Shown here piece after piece: positions 24,992 to 35,890 of a stretch of DNA of 47,581 nucleotides. A program made the position numbers and the translations under genes. The stretch is from contig JAWOFN010000075.1 of NCBI GenBank assembly GCA_046497505.1, forward strand, positions 1-47,581. Direction: 5' to 3'. Each line of letters starts with the position of its first letter. Positions within the stretch are counted from its first letter, which is position 1. Source of the DNA: JAWOFN01 sp046497505 [NCBI: bacterium]. GTDB lineage: Bacteria; Blakebacterota; Blakebacteria; Blakebacterales. Under the pieces are notes generated by a model, which saw only the letters and a list, made by a program, of their open reading frames with translations, was not told the DNA's origin and ran no database searches.

Positions 24992-25976
24992 GGCACGGGG
25001 CGCGAGCCGTATCGTGGGGACGGGCCGGTACGTGCCGGAGAAGGTCCTCACCAACCACGACCTGGAAGAGATCGTGGACACCTCGGACGAGTGGATCACC
25101 TCCCGCACCGGCATCAAGCGCCGCCACGTCGCGGCGGACGATGAAGCCACGAGCGATTTGGCCGCGAAGGCTCTCACCGACGCCCTCGAGGACGCGGGGA
25201 TGGAGACCGGTGACCTGGACGCGGTCATCGTGGGTACCGCCACACCCGACAGGCTCTTCCCCAGCACCGCCTGTATGGTCCAGCAGCACCTGGACCTGGA
25301 CCGCATCCCCGTCTTCGATGTCTCGGCGGCGTGTTCCGGTTTCATCTACGGGAGCATGCTGGCCAACAGCCTCATCGCCACCGGTCCCTTCGAGCATGTG
25401 GCGGTGGTGGGGGCGGAGACCCTCACCCGCCTGGTTGACTGGACCGACCGGACCACCTGCGTGCTCTTCGGAGATGGGGCGGGGGCGGCCGTCTATGGTC
25501 CCGGTGACGGTGAGAGCGGTGTGCTCGCCGCCTGTGCCGGCGCCGACGGGAGTCTGGCCGACCTGCTGAAGCTCCCCGCCGGCGGGACCCGGATGCCCGC
25601 CACCCCCGAGACGGTGGCGGCCGGCCAGCACTTCATCTACATGGAGGGTTCGGAGGTCTTCAAGTCGGCGGTCCGGGCCATGGTCCATTCTGCCGAGCGC
25701 GGCCTGGAACTCTCCGGGCTCACCCCCGACGAGGTGGACCTCTTCATCCCCCACCAGGCCAACATCCGGATCATCGATGCCACCGCCAGGCGGTTCGACA
25801 TCCCCGGCGAGCGCGTGTTCGTGAACATCCATGAGTACGGGAACACCTCGGCGGCGAGCATCCCCATCGCCCTGGACGAGGCCCGGGAAGAGGGTCGCGT
25901 CGGGGAGGGGACGAAGGTTATGATGGTCGCGTTCGGTGCCGGCTTCACCTGGGGTTCCCTGGTGGTCTCGTTCTGA
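24969..25976 (+). CDS. fabH: beta-ketoacyl-ACP synthase III
   Basis: A 335-residue thiolase-fold enzyme that starts fatty acid synthesis by condensing acyl-CoA with malonyl-ACP. The catalytic triad is visible: Cys122 (VSAACSGF), His in PHQANIRII and Asn in GNTSAAS. ATG 24969 is chosen because GGATGAG lies just upstream; an in-frame ATG three codons earlier has no such site. Overlaps plsX by 23 bases. Confidence 0.94.
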   Translation: MQPSFPPEARGASRIVGTGRYVPEKVLTNHDLEEIVDTSDEWITSRTGIKRRHVAADDEATSDLAAKALTDALEDAGMETGDLDAVIVGTATPDRLFPSTACMVQQHLDLDRIPVFDVSAACSGFIYGSMLANSLIATGPFEHVAVVGAETLTRLVDWTDRTTCVLFGDGAGAAVYGPGDGESGVLAACAGADGSLADLLKLPAGGTRMPATPETVAAGQHFIYMEGSEVFKSAVRAMVHSAERGLELSGLTPDEVDLFIPHQANIRIIDATARRFDIPGERVFVNIHEYGNTSAASIPIALDEAREEGRVGEGTKVMMVAFGAGFTWGSLVVSF

Positions 25977-26055
25977 GTCTCCCGGCACACCACACCGGAC
26001 CGATGTCCGCCCGGCACCTCGAGGACCATTCACCCGCACAGGGTCGGAACGCGTC

Positions 26056-27006
26056 ATGAACCGACGTATCGCATTCCTGTTCCCCGGCCAGGGGGCACAG
26101 TATGTGGGCATGGGGAGGGACCTGTACGAGAACGGTCCGTCCCGTGTCCGTGAGCTCTATGAGGAGGCGTCCGAGGTGCTGGGCACGGACATCGCCCGCA
26201 TCTCCTTCGAGGGGCCCGAAGAGGAGCTGCTCCAGACGGTGAACACCCAGCCGGCCATCCTCGTGCACAGCGTGGCGGTGGCCGAACTGCTCCGCTCCGA
26301 GGGGGTCACACCCGATTTCTCCGCCGGGCACAGCCTGGGGGAATACTCCGCTCTGGTCACCGCCGGGGCCTTCGACTTCGCCGATGCTCTCAAGGTCGTG
26401 AAGGTGCGGGCGGAGACGATGCAGTCCGCCGGGGAGGAGAACCCCGGGGAGATGGCCGCGGTGCTCGGACTCGACTCGAAGAAGGTCCGCAAGGCGTGCG
26501 AGAAGGCCTCGAAGGTGGGTACCGTACAGCCCGCCAACTACAACGCACCGGACCAGACGGTCATCAGCGGGGAGAAGAAGGCGGTGAAGAAGGCGGGGCA
26601 GCTCTGCAGGGATGCCGGGGCGAGACGGGTGCTGGACCTGAAGGTCCACGGCGCCTTCCACTCTCCCCTCATGGAGCCGGCGGTCGAGTCCCTCCGGCAG
26701 ACCCTCCGGCGGGCACGGATGGGACAGGCGGACGTACCGGTGGTGAGCAACGTGACCGCCCGGCCGGCCGTGCGTCCCGAGGAGATCCGGGAGCTGCTGG
26801 GCCTGCAGATCATCTACCCGGTCCGCTGGTTCGAGTCGATGGAGGAGCTCGACCGGATGGGGACGAGTTCCTACATCGAATGCGGCCCGGGGACGGTGCT
26901 GAAGGGGCTGCTGAAGCGGACCGTGGAGGATACCACGGTGGCCAGCGCGGCCGCCCTGGAGGAGATCGCGGCCGCGGTGAAGTCCCTGGAAGGAGGAGGG
27001 AGCTGA
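26056..27006 (+). CDS. fabD: malonyl-CoA:ACP transacylase
   Basis: A 316-residue enzyme with the nucleophile Ser93 in GHSLGEY, the N-terminal FLFPGQGAQ loop, the catalytic histidine in VHGAFHSPLM and QNFNAP-like NYNAPDQTVISG. It loads malonyl groups onto ACP. An 80-base gap separates it from fabH; its stop overlaps the fabG ATG (TGATG), so these two are translationally coupled. Confidence 0.96.
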   Translation: MNRRIAFLFPGQGAQYVGMGRDLYENGPSRVRELYEEASEVLGTDIARISFEGPEEELLQTVNTQPAILVHSVAVAELLRSEGVTPDFSAGHSLGEYSALVTAGAFDFADALKVVKVRAETMQSAGEENPGEMAAVLGLDSKKVRKACEKASKVGTVQPANYNAPDQTVISGEKKAVKKAGQLCRDAGARRVLDLKVHGAFHSPLMEPAVESLRQTLRRARMGQADVPVVSNVTARPAVRPEEIRELLGLQIIYPVRWFESMEELDRMGTSSYIECGPGTVLKGLLKRTVEDTTVASAAALEEIAAAVKSLEGGGS

Positions 27007-27746
27007 TGGGTACCGAGCTGCCGGTGGCCGTGGTCACAGGCGCCAGCCGGGGGATCGGCCTGGCCGTGGCCCGGCGCCTGGCCCACGACGGCTTCCATGC
27101 CGTGTGCGCGGCCACCAGCGAGGAGAACGCGCGGACGGCGGTGGAGATCATCCATGAGGAGGGGGGCTCCGCCGAGGCCCACGGGCTGGACATCTCGGCG
27201 GCCGAGGAGTTCGAGGCCCTCATCGGCGGCGTCGCGGCCGAACACGGCCGGGTGGACGTGCTGGTGAACAACGCCGGCATCACCCGGGACGGGCTGCTCA
27301 TGCGCATGAAGCCGGAGGATTGGCAGCGGGTGCTCCAGGTGAACCTCACCGGCACGTTCAACGGTATCAAGGCGGTCAGCCGGACGATGATGAAGCAGCG
27401 GTCAGGTGTGATCGTCAACCTCACCAGCGTGGTGGGACTCATGGGCAACCCCGGCCAGGCCAACTACGCCGCCAGCAAGGCGGGGGTGGTGGGACTCACC
27501 AAGAGTGCCGCCAAGGAACTCGGTTCCCGGGGTATCCGCGTCGTCGCGGTGGCCCCCGGCTACATCGAGAGCGACATGACTGAGGACTTGACCGACGAGG
27601 TCAAGAACGCCTATCTCCAACAGGTGCCTCTGGGCAGGCCCGGGCGCCCGGAGGACGTGGCATCGGTCGTGGCCTTCCTGGTTTCTGCCCGGGCGGGCTA
27701 CATCACAGGCCAGGTCGTCCAGGTGGACGGCGGGCTCTATACCTGA
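27006..27746 (+). CDS. fabG: 3-oxoacyl-ACP reductase
   Basis: A 246-residue short-chain dehydrogenase. NADPH loop TGASRGIG (11-18), NNAG (about 88-91), catalytic Ser in NLTSVVG and Tyr-Lys in YAASK (about 155-159), and the SDR-family C-terminus VDGGLYT. It reduces 3-oxoacyl-ACP in elongation. Starts within the fabD stop; acpP follows. Confidence 0.95.
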   Translation: MGTELPVAVVTGASRGIGLAVARRLAHDGFHAVCAATSEENARTAVEIIHEEGGSAEAHGLDISAAEEFEALIGGVAAEHGRVDVLVNNAGITRDGLLMRMKPEDWQRVLQVNLTGTFNGIKAVSRTMMKQRSGVIVNLTSVVGLMGNPGQANYAASKAGVVGLTKSAAKELGSRGIRVVAVAPGYIESDMTEDLTDEVKNAYLQQVPLGRPGRPEDVASVVAFLVSARAGYITGQVVQVDGGLYT

Positions 27747-27779
27747 TACATCCCTTCGATCATGAAGCGGGAGGAACAG

Positions 27780-28019
27780 ATGGCCAGCATCGAGGAACGG
27801 GTCAAGAACATCATCGTCGAGCAGCTCGGCGTGGACGCCGCCCAGGTGACCACCGAGGCCTCCTTCGTGGAGGACCTGGGAGCCGACTCCCTGGACACCG
27901 TGGAGCTGGTGATGGCGTTCGAGGAGGAGTTCGACCTCGAGATCCCGGATGAGGACGCCGAGAAGATGCAGACGGTGGGAGACGCCGTCGCGTACCTCGA
28001 CGAGCACCTGAGCAGCTGA
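27780..28019 (+). CDS. acpP: acyl carrier protein
   Basis: A 79-residue acidic helical protein. Phosphopantetheine attachment site Ser37 in [13 protein letters not shown] 27780 is chosen for GGAGG six bases upstream; an ATG six codons earlier would add a basic extension unlike the family. Central carrier for the surrounding fab enzymes. Confidence 0.97.
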   Translation: MASIEERVKNIIVEQLGVDAAQVTTEASFVEDLGADSLDTVELVMAFEEEFDLEIPDEDAEKMQTVGDAVAYLDEHLSS

Positions 28020-28042
28020 ACTTCCCAGGCAGGGCGAGCAGC

Positions 28043-29290
28043 TTGCCGCGCAGGGTCGTGATCACGGGGCTGGGCACCATCGCCCCCAACGGGACCACCA
28101 CCGACCGGGTGTGGGAGAACGTGCTGGACGGGGTCTCCGGCATCGGGCCGGTGGACCTCTTCGATGCATCCGAGCTGCCCACCCGCATCGCGGGCCAGGT
28201 GCCGGAGTTCGATCCGGGCACCGTCATGGACCGCAAGGAGATCCGGCGCTCCGACCGCTTCCTGCAGCTGGCCAACGTGGCCTGCGCGGAAGCGCTGGAA
28301 GACGCGGATATCGACTCCGGGAAAGCGGACCCCTTCCGTGTGGGTGTGGTGGTGGCCTCGGGGGTGGGGGGGATCGGGGTGCTGGAGGAGCAGACCCGGA
28401 CCCTGCTGGAGAAGGGACCGGGACGGGTGAGTCCCTTCTTCGTCCCCATGATGATCATCGACATGGCGGCGGGGGATCTGAGCATCCGTCACGGATTCAA
28501 GGGGCCCAACTACGCCACCGTCTCCGCCTGTTCGAGCGCGGGACACGCCCTGCTCGATGCCTACAACCTGATCCAGCTGGGCTATGCGGACGTGATGCTC
28601 GCCGGGGGTGCCGAGGCGTCGGTGACCCTTCTGGCCATGGCCGGGTTCTGCCGGATGAAGGCGATGAGCACTCGGAACGAGGAGCCGGAACGGTCCAGCC
28701 GCCCCTTCGACGCGGGGCGTGACGGTTTCGTGATGAGTGAGGGGGCGGGGATCACGGTCCTGGAGAGCCTGGAGCACGCCCGGGCCCGCGGAGCGAGGAT
28801 CTACGCCGAGTTCCTGGGAGGCGGCATGAGTGCCGACGCCCATCACATGACCGCCCCCGACCCCGAGGGGGAGGGTGCGGTGCAGAGCATGCGGACGGCA
28901 TTGGAGATGGCCGGGGTGGAGCCGGAGGAGGTGGGCTACATCAACGCCCACGGGACCTCCACCGTCTACAACGACGCCATCGAGAGCAAAGCCATCGAGC
29001 GTGTGTTCGGGGAGCATGCCTCCGAGCTGAACGTGAGCAGCACGAAGTCGATGACGGGGCATCTGCTGGGTGCCAGCGGGGCGCTGGAGTTCAACCTGCT
29101 GACACTCGCGGTCCGCGATGGTAAGATCCCCCCGACCATCAACTACGAGACCCCCGACCCCGATTGCACGCTGAACTATACCCCCAACGCCTGCATCGAG
29201 CGGGCGGTGGGGGTGGGGCTCAGCAACAGCTTCGGATTCGGGGGCCACAACGTGACCCTCGCAGTGAGGCGATTCCACGAGGAGTCTTGA
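28043..29290 (+). CDS. fabF: beta-ketoacyl-ACP synthase II
   Basis: A 415-residue elongating condensing enzyme. Catalytic Cys in VSACSSAGHA (about 164), His in NAHGTSTVYND and second His in SMTGHLLGASG; C-terminal GFGGHN motif present. The only plausible start for the family N-terminus RRVVITGLG is TTG 28043 (or GTG 28058), 23 bases after acpP; the ribosome site is weak, so efficient initiation may depend on acpP translation. Normal length. Confidence 0.95.
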   Translation: MPRRVVITGLGTIAPNGTTTDRVWENVLDGVSGIGPVDLFDASELPTRIAGQVPEFDPGTVMDRKEIRRSDRFLQLANVACAEALEDADIDSGKADPFRVGVVVASGVGGIGVLEEQTRTLLEKGPGRVSPFFVPMMIIDMAAGDLSIRHGFKGPNYATVSACSSAGHALLDAYNLIQLGYADVMLAGGAEASVTLLAMAGFCRMKAMSTRNEEPERSSRPFDAGRDGFVMSEGAGITVLESLEHARARGARIYAEFLGGGMSADAHHMTAPDPEGEGAVQSMRTALEMAGVEPEEVGYINAHGTSTVYNDAIESKAIERVFGEHASELNVSSTKSMTGHLLGASGALEFNLLTLAVRDGKIPPTINYETPDPDCTLNYTPNACIERAVGVGLSNSFGFGGHNVTLAVRRFHEES

Positions 29291-29312
29291 CCCCCGCCGC
29301 CTCTGGCGGCGA

Positions 29313-30110
29313 CTGACGAAGAGGGACCGGAGCGATGCGCGGGCGTCGGCTGAGACGCTGCAGCGCGAGCTCGGTCACCGGTTCCGCGATCCGGAGCTCC
29401 TGGAGGAGGCCCTGTCCCACCGTTCCTTCGTGGGAGCCAGGGGTGAGGACCGTCTCGAATCGTATGAACGGCTGGAGTTCCTGGGCGACGCGGTCCTCGA
29501 CCTGGTGGTGGCCGAGGAACTCTTCCGCCGCTACTGCGACAAGTCGGAGGGGGAGCTGACCCAGCTCAAGTCCCTCCTCGTCTCCCGCCCCATACTCCGG
29601 AAGACAGCCGTCGACCTGGGCATCGGGGAGGCCCTTTTCCTCTCGGAGAACGAGGAATCGATGGGCGGCCGCCGACGGGCCAGCATACTGGCCGACGGGT
29701 TGGAGGCGGTCCTGGGCGCCCTCTACCTGGACGGCGGGTACGACCGGGTACGGTCGGTGGTGGTCGAGCGGCTGGTCACCAAACTCCCCGAGGTGGTGCG
29801 CCAGCCCGATAACCGCAACTACAAGAGCATGCTCCTGGAGTATGTCCAGAAGCAGAAGAGGGGACACCTGCATTACCGCACCAAGCGGGAGCAGGGACCG
29901 GACCACAGCAAGACCTTCACCGTGGAGGTCCTCCTGGACGGGAAGGTCCTGGGAGAGGGTACGGCCGACTCGAAGAAGCAGGCACAGCAGCTGGCGGCCC
30001 GGATGGCCCTGCACCGGCTGGGGGTCCCCCCGGGCGATCCCCTGAACGGTCCCCCCCCGGAGGGGGGGCCGCAGGGTGAGGGGACCGGCACGCGAAGGGG
30101 GACGTCGTGA
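29313..30110 (+). CDS. rnc: ribonuclease III (start uncertain)
   Basis: RNase III endonuclease for double-stranded RNA in rRNA maturation and mRNA control. The nuclease signature ERLEFLGDAVLDL and the second acidic site ADGLEAVLGALYLDGG are followed by a C-terminal dsRNA-binding domain (NYKSMLLEYVQ to SKKQAQQLAARMAL) and a disordered Gly/Pro tail. The frame contains the family N-terminus LQRELGHRFRDPELLEEALS upstream of the first GTG (29430), which lies inside the conserved HRSFV. Between TGA 29265 and that point there is no ATG, GTG or TTG. CTG 29313 is given here as a provisional start. ATG 29335 has a good purine-rich site but is one base out of frame. Conserved acpP-fabF-rnc order. Confidence 0.85.
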   Translation: MTKRDRSDARASAETLQRELGHRFRDPELLEEALSHRSFVGARGEDRLESYERLEFLGDAVLDLVVAEELFRRYCDKSEGELTQLKSLLVSRPILRKTAVDLGIGEALFLSENEESMGGRRRASILADGLEAVLGALYLDGGYDRVRSVVVERLVTKLPEVVRQPDNRNYKSMLLEYVQKQKRGHLHYRTKREQGPDHSKTFTVEVLLDGKVLGEGTADSKKQAQQLAARMALHRLGVPPGDPLNGPPPEGGPQGEGTGTRRGTS

Positions 30111-30955
30111 GGGGATCGGAAGAGAGATGGCGCCTCATCGTCGACGGCGCCGGCAGGGGGGACTGGAACATGGCGGTGGACGAGGCGCTTCTTCAGGAGG
30201 GCATCAGCAGCGGCATCCCCCCCACCCTGAGACTCTACTGGTGGGACCCCCACACCCTGAGCCTGGGAGCCAACCAGGATGCGGCCGGTTCGGTGGATTG
30301 GGAGGCCCTGGCCCGTGACGGCTACGGAGCGGTCCGCCGTCCCACCGGCGGCCGCTCCATCCTCCACGCGCAGGAACTGACCTACAGTGTGACCGCCCCT
30401 TCGCCCCCGGGGGGCACCCTCGCCGCCTACCGGTGGATCGCGGCGGGGCTGGAGGCGGGGCTGGAAGAGGCGGGGGTCCAGGTGGGCCTGGAACGGTCCC
30501 GGAGGTCCGGGGCATCCGGGATCGGGACCCGTCACCCCTGCTTCGCTGCGGCGGGCCGATACGAGCTGGTGGACGGGGCGGGCCGCAAGGTGGTGGGGAG
30601 CGCACAGCGCCGCCGCCGCGGCTGGCTGATGCAGCACGGTTCCATCCTGCTGGGTCCGGAGCACCTGCGTCTGCCCCGCTACCTGGCGGGGAACGACGGG
30701 GAGGCGGAAGCAGAACGGTTGTCCCGCGTCACCGTGGACTGTGCTACCCTGCTGGGGCGTCCTGTCGCCGCCGAGGACCTCACCGGGCCGTTCGCCGAGG
30801 GGTTCGCCCGGGGGATGGGCGTGGAACTGCAGCCGGGGGACCTCGAGCCCTCCGAACGGGAGCGGGCCGAGGAGCTCCGTACCCGACGTTTCTCAACCGA
30901 GTCGTGGACCCGGGAAGGCCGGCGGGAAGAGACCGGAAGCCGGGCGGGAGCCTGA
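30107..30955 (+). CDS. lipM: octanoyltransferase LipM-type (lipoate ligase family)
   Basis: A 282-residue protein of the biotin/lipoate A/B ligase fold. Motifs: RRPTGGRSILHAQELTYSV (about 77-95), then HPCFAAAGRYELV with the cysteine used as nucleophile in LipM, and KVVGSAQRRRRGWLMQHGSI, with the lysine typical of the family. It most likely transfers octanoyl from ACP to lipoyl domains, in keeping with its place beside acpP and fabF; a lipoate-protein ligase role is the alternative. GTG 30107 overlaps the rnc stop (GTGA). The last 30 residues are charged and not conserved. Confidence 0.8.
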   Translation: MRGSEERWRLIVDGAGRGDWNMAVDEALLQEGISSGIPPTLRLYWWDPHTLSLGANQDAAGSVDWEALARDGYGAVRRPTGGRSILHAQELTYSVTAPSPPGGTLAAYRWIAAGLEAGLEEAGVQVGLERSRRSGASGIGTRHPCFAAAGRYELVDGAGRKVVGSAQRRRRGWLMQHGSILLGPEHLRLPRYLAGNDGEAEAERLSRVTVDCATLLGRPVAAEDLTGPFAEGFARGMGVELQPGDLEPSERERAEELRTRRFSTESWTREGRREETGSRAGA

Positions 30956-30964
30956 GGGGAGAGC

Positions 30965-32668
30965 ATGCGACGTATCCTCCCATACGGGCTGGTGGGCCTG
31001 GTCGTCCTGCTGCTGCTCGGCGGCGCGGGTCCCTCCGATCCCCTCTCGGGGCCGGGGTGGGTCCGCGGTGGGCCCCTCCCTCAGCCCAGGGGGGAACGGG
31101 TGCTCCACATCGGGCTCGTGGGGCGCGGCCGGTTCCACCCCCTGCCGCCGGCCCTCATGGAGGAGGGACCGGAGCGGTGGGTCATGGAGCAGGTCTACGG
31201 GCCCGGCCTCCATGCCCGGGGGCGGAACGGTCTTCCGGACAGCCGGACCGTCCTCACCGCGGAGATCATCGACGGGGTGCGGCCGGGGTGGACCTTCTAC
31301 ACCCTCTACCCCGAGATCCGCTACCAGGACGGGACCCTGCTGCGCCTGGAGGATATCCGCAGCACCTACCATCTCTACCGTGACATGGCCCGAGCGGGGG
31401 ACGCGGGCCTGGATCCCGCCTTCGCCTTCCTCGACTCGGTCAGTCTCGGACGGGACCTCAACCGGGTGGGGCTGGTCATGCCCGCCCGTTTCGGTGACCA
31501 GGCCCACCGATTGGCCGCCAGCACCCCCCTGCATCCGGCCATGCTCCGGGGTCTCCCCGAGGGTCCTCAGGAGGTCCGGGCCACCCTCGAGAGCCGTGAT
31601 ATCGTCGCCCTGGGATCGTACCGTCTCTCCTTCGATGTCCGGGGGGAGCGGGAGGGGAGGAGCGTGCAGGGTTCGGAGGTCATCATGCGGCTCGAGGCGG
31701 ACGACACCGGCCCCATGCCCGACCCGGAGGTCCGGAGGGTCGTCATCCATCTCTTCCCGAACGACCAGGAACTGGTCCGGGCCTTCGTCACGGGTCGGAT
31801 CCAGGTGGCGCGTCTTCCCAGCTACGCCGCGCAGAGTCGTCTGAGGGAGGAGATGAGCGGCCAGGAGGACCGGGGCTTCATCAGCCGGTTCTTCCACCAG
31901 CGGGACCACTTCATCTTCCTGGCTTTCAACAACGCCTTCCAGCCCCTCCGGTCCGCCCCCATGCGGCGTGCCCTGGCCTATGCGGTGAACCGTGAGGCGA
32001 TGAAGCACCCGGAGCTGCGCGAGGTGGACGTGGTGAGCGACGTGCCCCTGCTTCCCGGCACCCCCTTCGGCAGGACCGTCCAGTACACCTATCGCCCGCG
32101 CCATGCCGCGGTCCTCCTGAGGGAGGCGGGCTACACGATGCGGGGCGGGGAACTGGTGGACGAGGCGGGAAGCACGGTGCTCTTCAACCTCATCTACCCC
32201 GGCACGGGTCGCCATTTCGAGCAGATCGCACGGCGGATCAAGGTGGACCTGCAGAGTGTGGGGGTCATGGTGAACGCCGAACCCCTCTGTCCCGAGGAGA
32301 TCGATGAGCGGCTCCGCGAGGGGAACTACCAGATGGCCCTCTCCGAGATGAGCCTCCCCCCCACATCCGAGGCCCTCCTCCGCCTCTTCCACAGCGACAA
32401 CGCCGCCACGGGGGTCAACTTCACCCGCTACCGCAGCCGCACCTTCGATTCCAACATCGAGGCTGCGGTGGTGCGTTCCGACATCGAGGAACCCGATCCC
32501 TACTATCGGGGGGCCGTGGAGCGCATCCAGGAGGACATCCCCCTGATCCCCATCTACTTCGAGAGACGAAGCTACTACGCCTTCGACACGACCGTGCTGG
32601 ACGCGGGCAGCGTGGGAAGGATCAGCCGCCAGCTGGAACCCCTGGCCCGCTGGAGGTGGAGCCGGTGA
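30965..32668 (+). CDS. family 5 extracellular solute-binding protein (peptide-type), orphan
   Basis: A 567-residue protein with an N-terminal hydrophobic signal (about 5-22, no lipobox cysteine). The SBP family 5 pattern is visible: PEIRYQDGTLLRLEDIRSTY (about 117-136), the middle segment FIFLAFNNAFQPLRSAPMRR with VNREAM, and PLIPIYFERRSYY at the end. It would bind an oligopeptide or similar ligand in the periplasm. No permease or ATPase genes are near. The stop overlaps the start of a periplasmic-sensor histidine kinase, so it may deliver ligand information to signalling rather than to transport. It begins 9 bases after lipM. Confidence 0.82.
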   Translation: MRRILPYGLVGLVVLLLLGGAGPSDPLSGPGWVRGGPLPQPRGERVLHIGLVGRGRFHPLPPALMEEGPERWVMEQVYGPGLHARGRNGLPDSRTVLTAEIIDGVRPGWTFYTLYPEIRYQDGTLLRLEDIRSTYHLYRDMARAGDAGLDPAFAFLDSVSLGRDLNRVGLVMPARFGDQAHRLAASTPLHPAMLRGLPEGPQEVRATLESRDIVALGSYRLSFDVRGEREGRSVQGSEVIMRLEADDTGPMPDPEVRRVVIHLFPNDQELVRAFVTGRIQVARLPSYAAQSRLREEMSGQEDRGFISRFFHQRDHFIFLAFNNAFQPLRSAPMRRALAYAVNREAMKHPELREVDVVSDVPLLPGTPFGRTVQYTYRPRHAAVLLREAGYTMRGGELVDEAGSTVLFNLIYPGTGRHFEQIARRIKVDLQSVGVMVNAEPLCPEEIDERLREGNYQMALSEMSLPPTSEALLRLFHSDNAATGVNFTRYRSRTFDSNIEAAVVRSDIEEPDPYYRGAVERIQEDIPLIPIYFERRSYYAFDTTVLDAGSVGRISRQLEPLARWRWSR

Positions 32669-34501
32669 GCGATCGGCCCCGGGCACCGAAACAGCAGCTG
32701 CCCCTGGTGGGGGGTCTCTTCCGCAGGCTCTTCCTGCACCACCTGGTCCTGGTCACCGTCCCCATCGTGATCCTGGGCCTGCTGCTGGTGCGTATCGCGG
32801 AGAACTCCATCCGTCAGACCCAGGCGGAGGACAACCAGGAGATCACCCTCCGGGCCCAGGGACAGATCCTGGACTACCTCAAGTTCGTGGAGGGGCAGCA
32901 CTATCTCACGGCGCTGAGCATCGAGAACCTCATCGGACCGGGTGAGGAGGGCCCGCGCTTCAACACGCTGGCCATCGACAACTTCCTGAACCAGGCCGCC
33001 ATGGACCCGGATGCCACCATCTTCAGCGACCTCTATGCCCTGGGACCCGACATGGAGCTGGTTGCCACCACCGATTTCACCATCCAGGACGCCTCGGGGC
33101 TCGGGGCCCGGGTGACCGAGGCGGCACGTACGGCCCTGGGCGGGGTCCCCAGGACCCTGCCGGTGCTCATCGAGGGGACCAGCCGGCTGCCCACCGTGGT
33201 GAAGGCCCTTCCCCTGACCGTTCGGCAGGAGGTGGCCGGGGCGCTGGTCGTGAAGGTGAACATCCACGAGATGTGGGACCTCATCGACCGGATCGAGGTG
33301 GGGGAGCGGGGCCGGGCCTTCCTGGTGAACCAGGAAGGGGTCCTGATCGCCCACGAGGACAAGTCGCTGGTCTACGGGCAGGCCGACTACTCGCACCTGG
33401 AGAGCGTGAGCGCCGCGCTCTCCCGGGAGGAGCCGGGCCAGGTGGACACCGAGCAGGCGGGTGAGGAGAGCGAGCCGATGATGGCGGCCTACGCCCCCAT
33501 CCGTGATGCCGGCCTGGTCTGGGGATTGATCATCCATCGTCCCCTCGCGGAGGTCCAGGCCGTGGTGGGACGGATGCGTCTCCAGATCCTCACGGTCATC
33601 TTCATCGGGATCGCCCTGGCCCTGATCTCCACGCTGGTCTACACCCGCCGCCTCATCCGGCCCATCGGGACCCTGGTGGACGGTGCCAACCGGCTGAGCC
33701 AGGGCGACCTGAGCTACAAGATCCCCGTGGCGGGCCGGGACGAGCTGGGGACCCTGGCCGCCGAGTTCAACCTCATGGCCGAACGCCTCAGCCGCATCCA
33801 GGAGCGCCTGCGCCGTGCGGAGCACCTGGACACGCTGGCCAAGTTCTCCAGCGTGGTGGCCCATGAGATCCGCAACCCCCTCAACGCCATGCAGATCAAC
33901 CTGCACCTGCTGGAGGAGCGGCTGGACGAGGAGGACCAGGAGTACCTGGATGTCATAGGCGGGGAGATCCGACGGCTGGAGAACCTGGTGCGGGAGTTCC
34001 AGGACATCTCCCGGCCCCCCGCCCTCTCGCTGCAGTCGACGGACGTGAACGAACTGCTGTCCGACCTCGTCAACTTGCAGAGGGGGACGGCCGACAAACA
34101 GGATGTGGAGGTGAAGAAGGACTTCGATCGGCAGCTTCCGAGGATCCAGGTCGACCGGAACCGCATCACCCAGGCCGTCCTGAACCTGGTGCTCAACGCC
34201 TTCCAGTCCATGCCGGAAGGGGGGGAACTCACCCTCCGGACACGGCCGCGGGAGGATGGGCGCCCGGGGATTTCCATTCAAGTTTCGGACACGGGTGAGG
34301 GTATACCCGAAGAGAAGGTGAGCAAGGTGTTCGATTTCTACTACACCTCCCGTGATTCGGGCTCCGGTCTCGGATTATCCATCGCGCAGCAGATCGTGGA
34401 CGAACACGGGGGACAGATCACCCTGGACAGCGAGATCGGCGAGGGAACGACGATCACGATCCGTCTTCCTGCCCGACCGCCGGAGGATGGTCCCCCAGCA
34501 C

Positions 34502-34518
<17 letters not shown>
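32665..34518 (+). CDS. dCache-HAMP sensor histidine kinase
   Basis: A 617-residue membrane kinase. Transmembrane helices at about 22-44 and 305-327 enclose a 260-residue periplasmic sensor of dCache type (AFLVNQEGVLIAHED in its second half). HAMP follows (328-380), then HisKA with His400 in VVAHEIRNPLNAMQ and an ATPase domain with NLVLNAFQSM, DTGEGIPEE and GSGLGLSIAQQIV. GTG 32665 overlaps the binding-protein stop (GTGA) with GGAGG eight bases upstream. Cognate regulator is almost surely the NtrC-type protein encoded next, whose start lies inside this gene's end. Confidence 0.93.
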
Positions 34519-35889
<1,371 letters not shown>

Positions 35890-35890
<1 letters not shown>

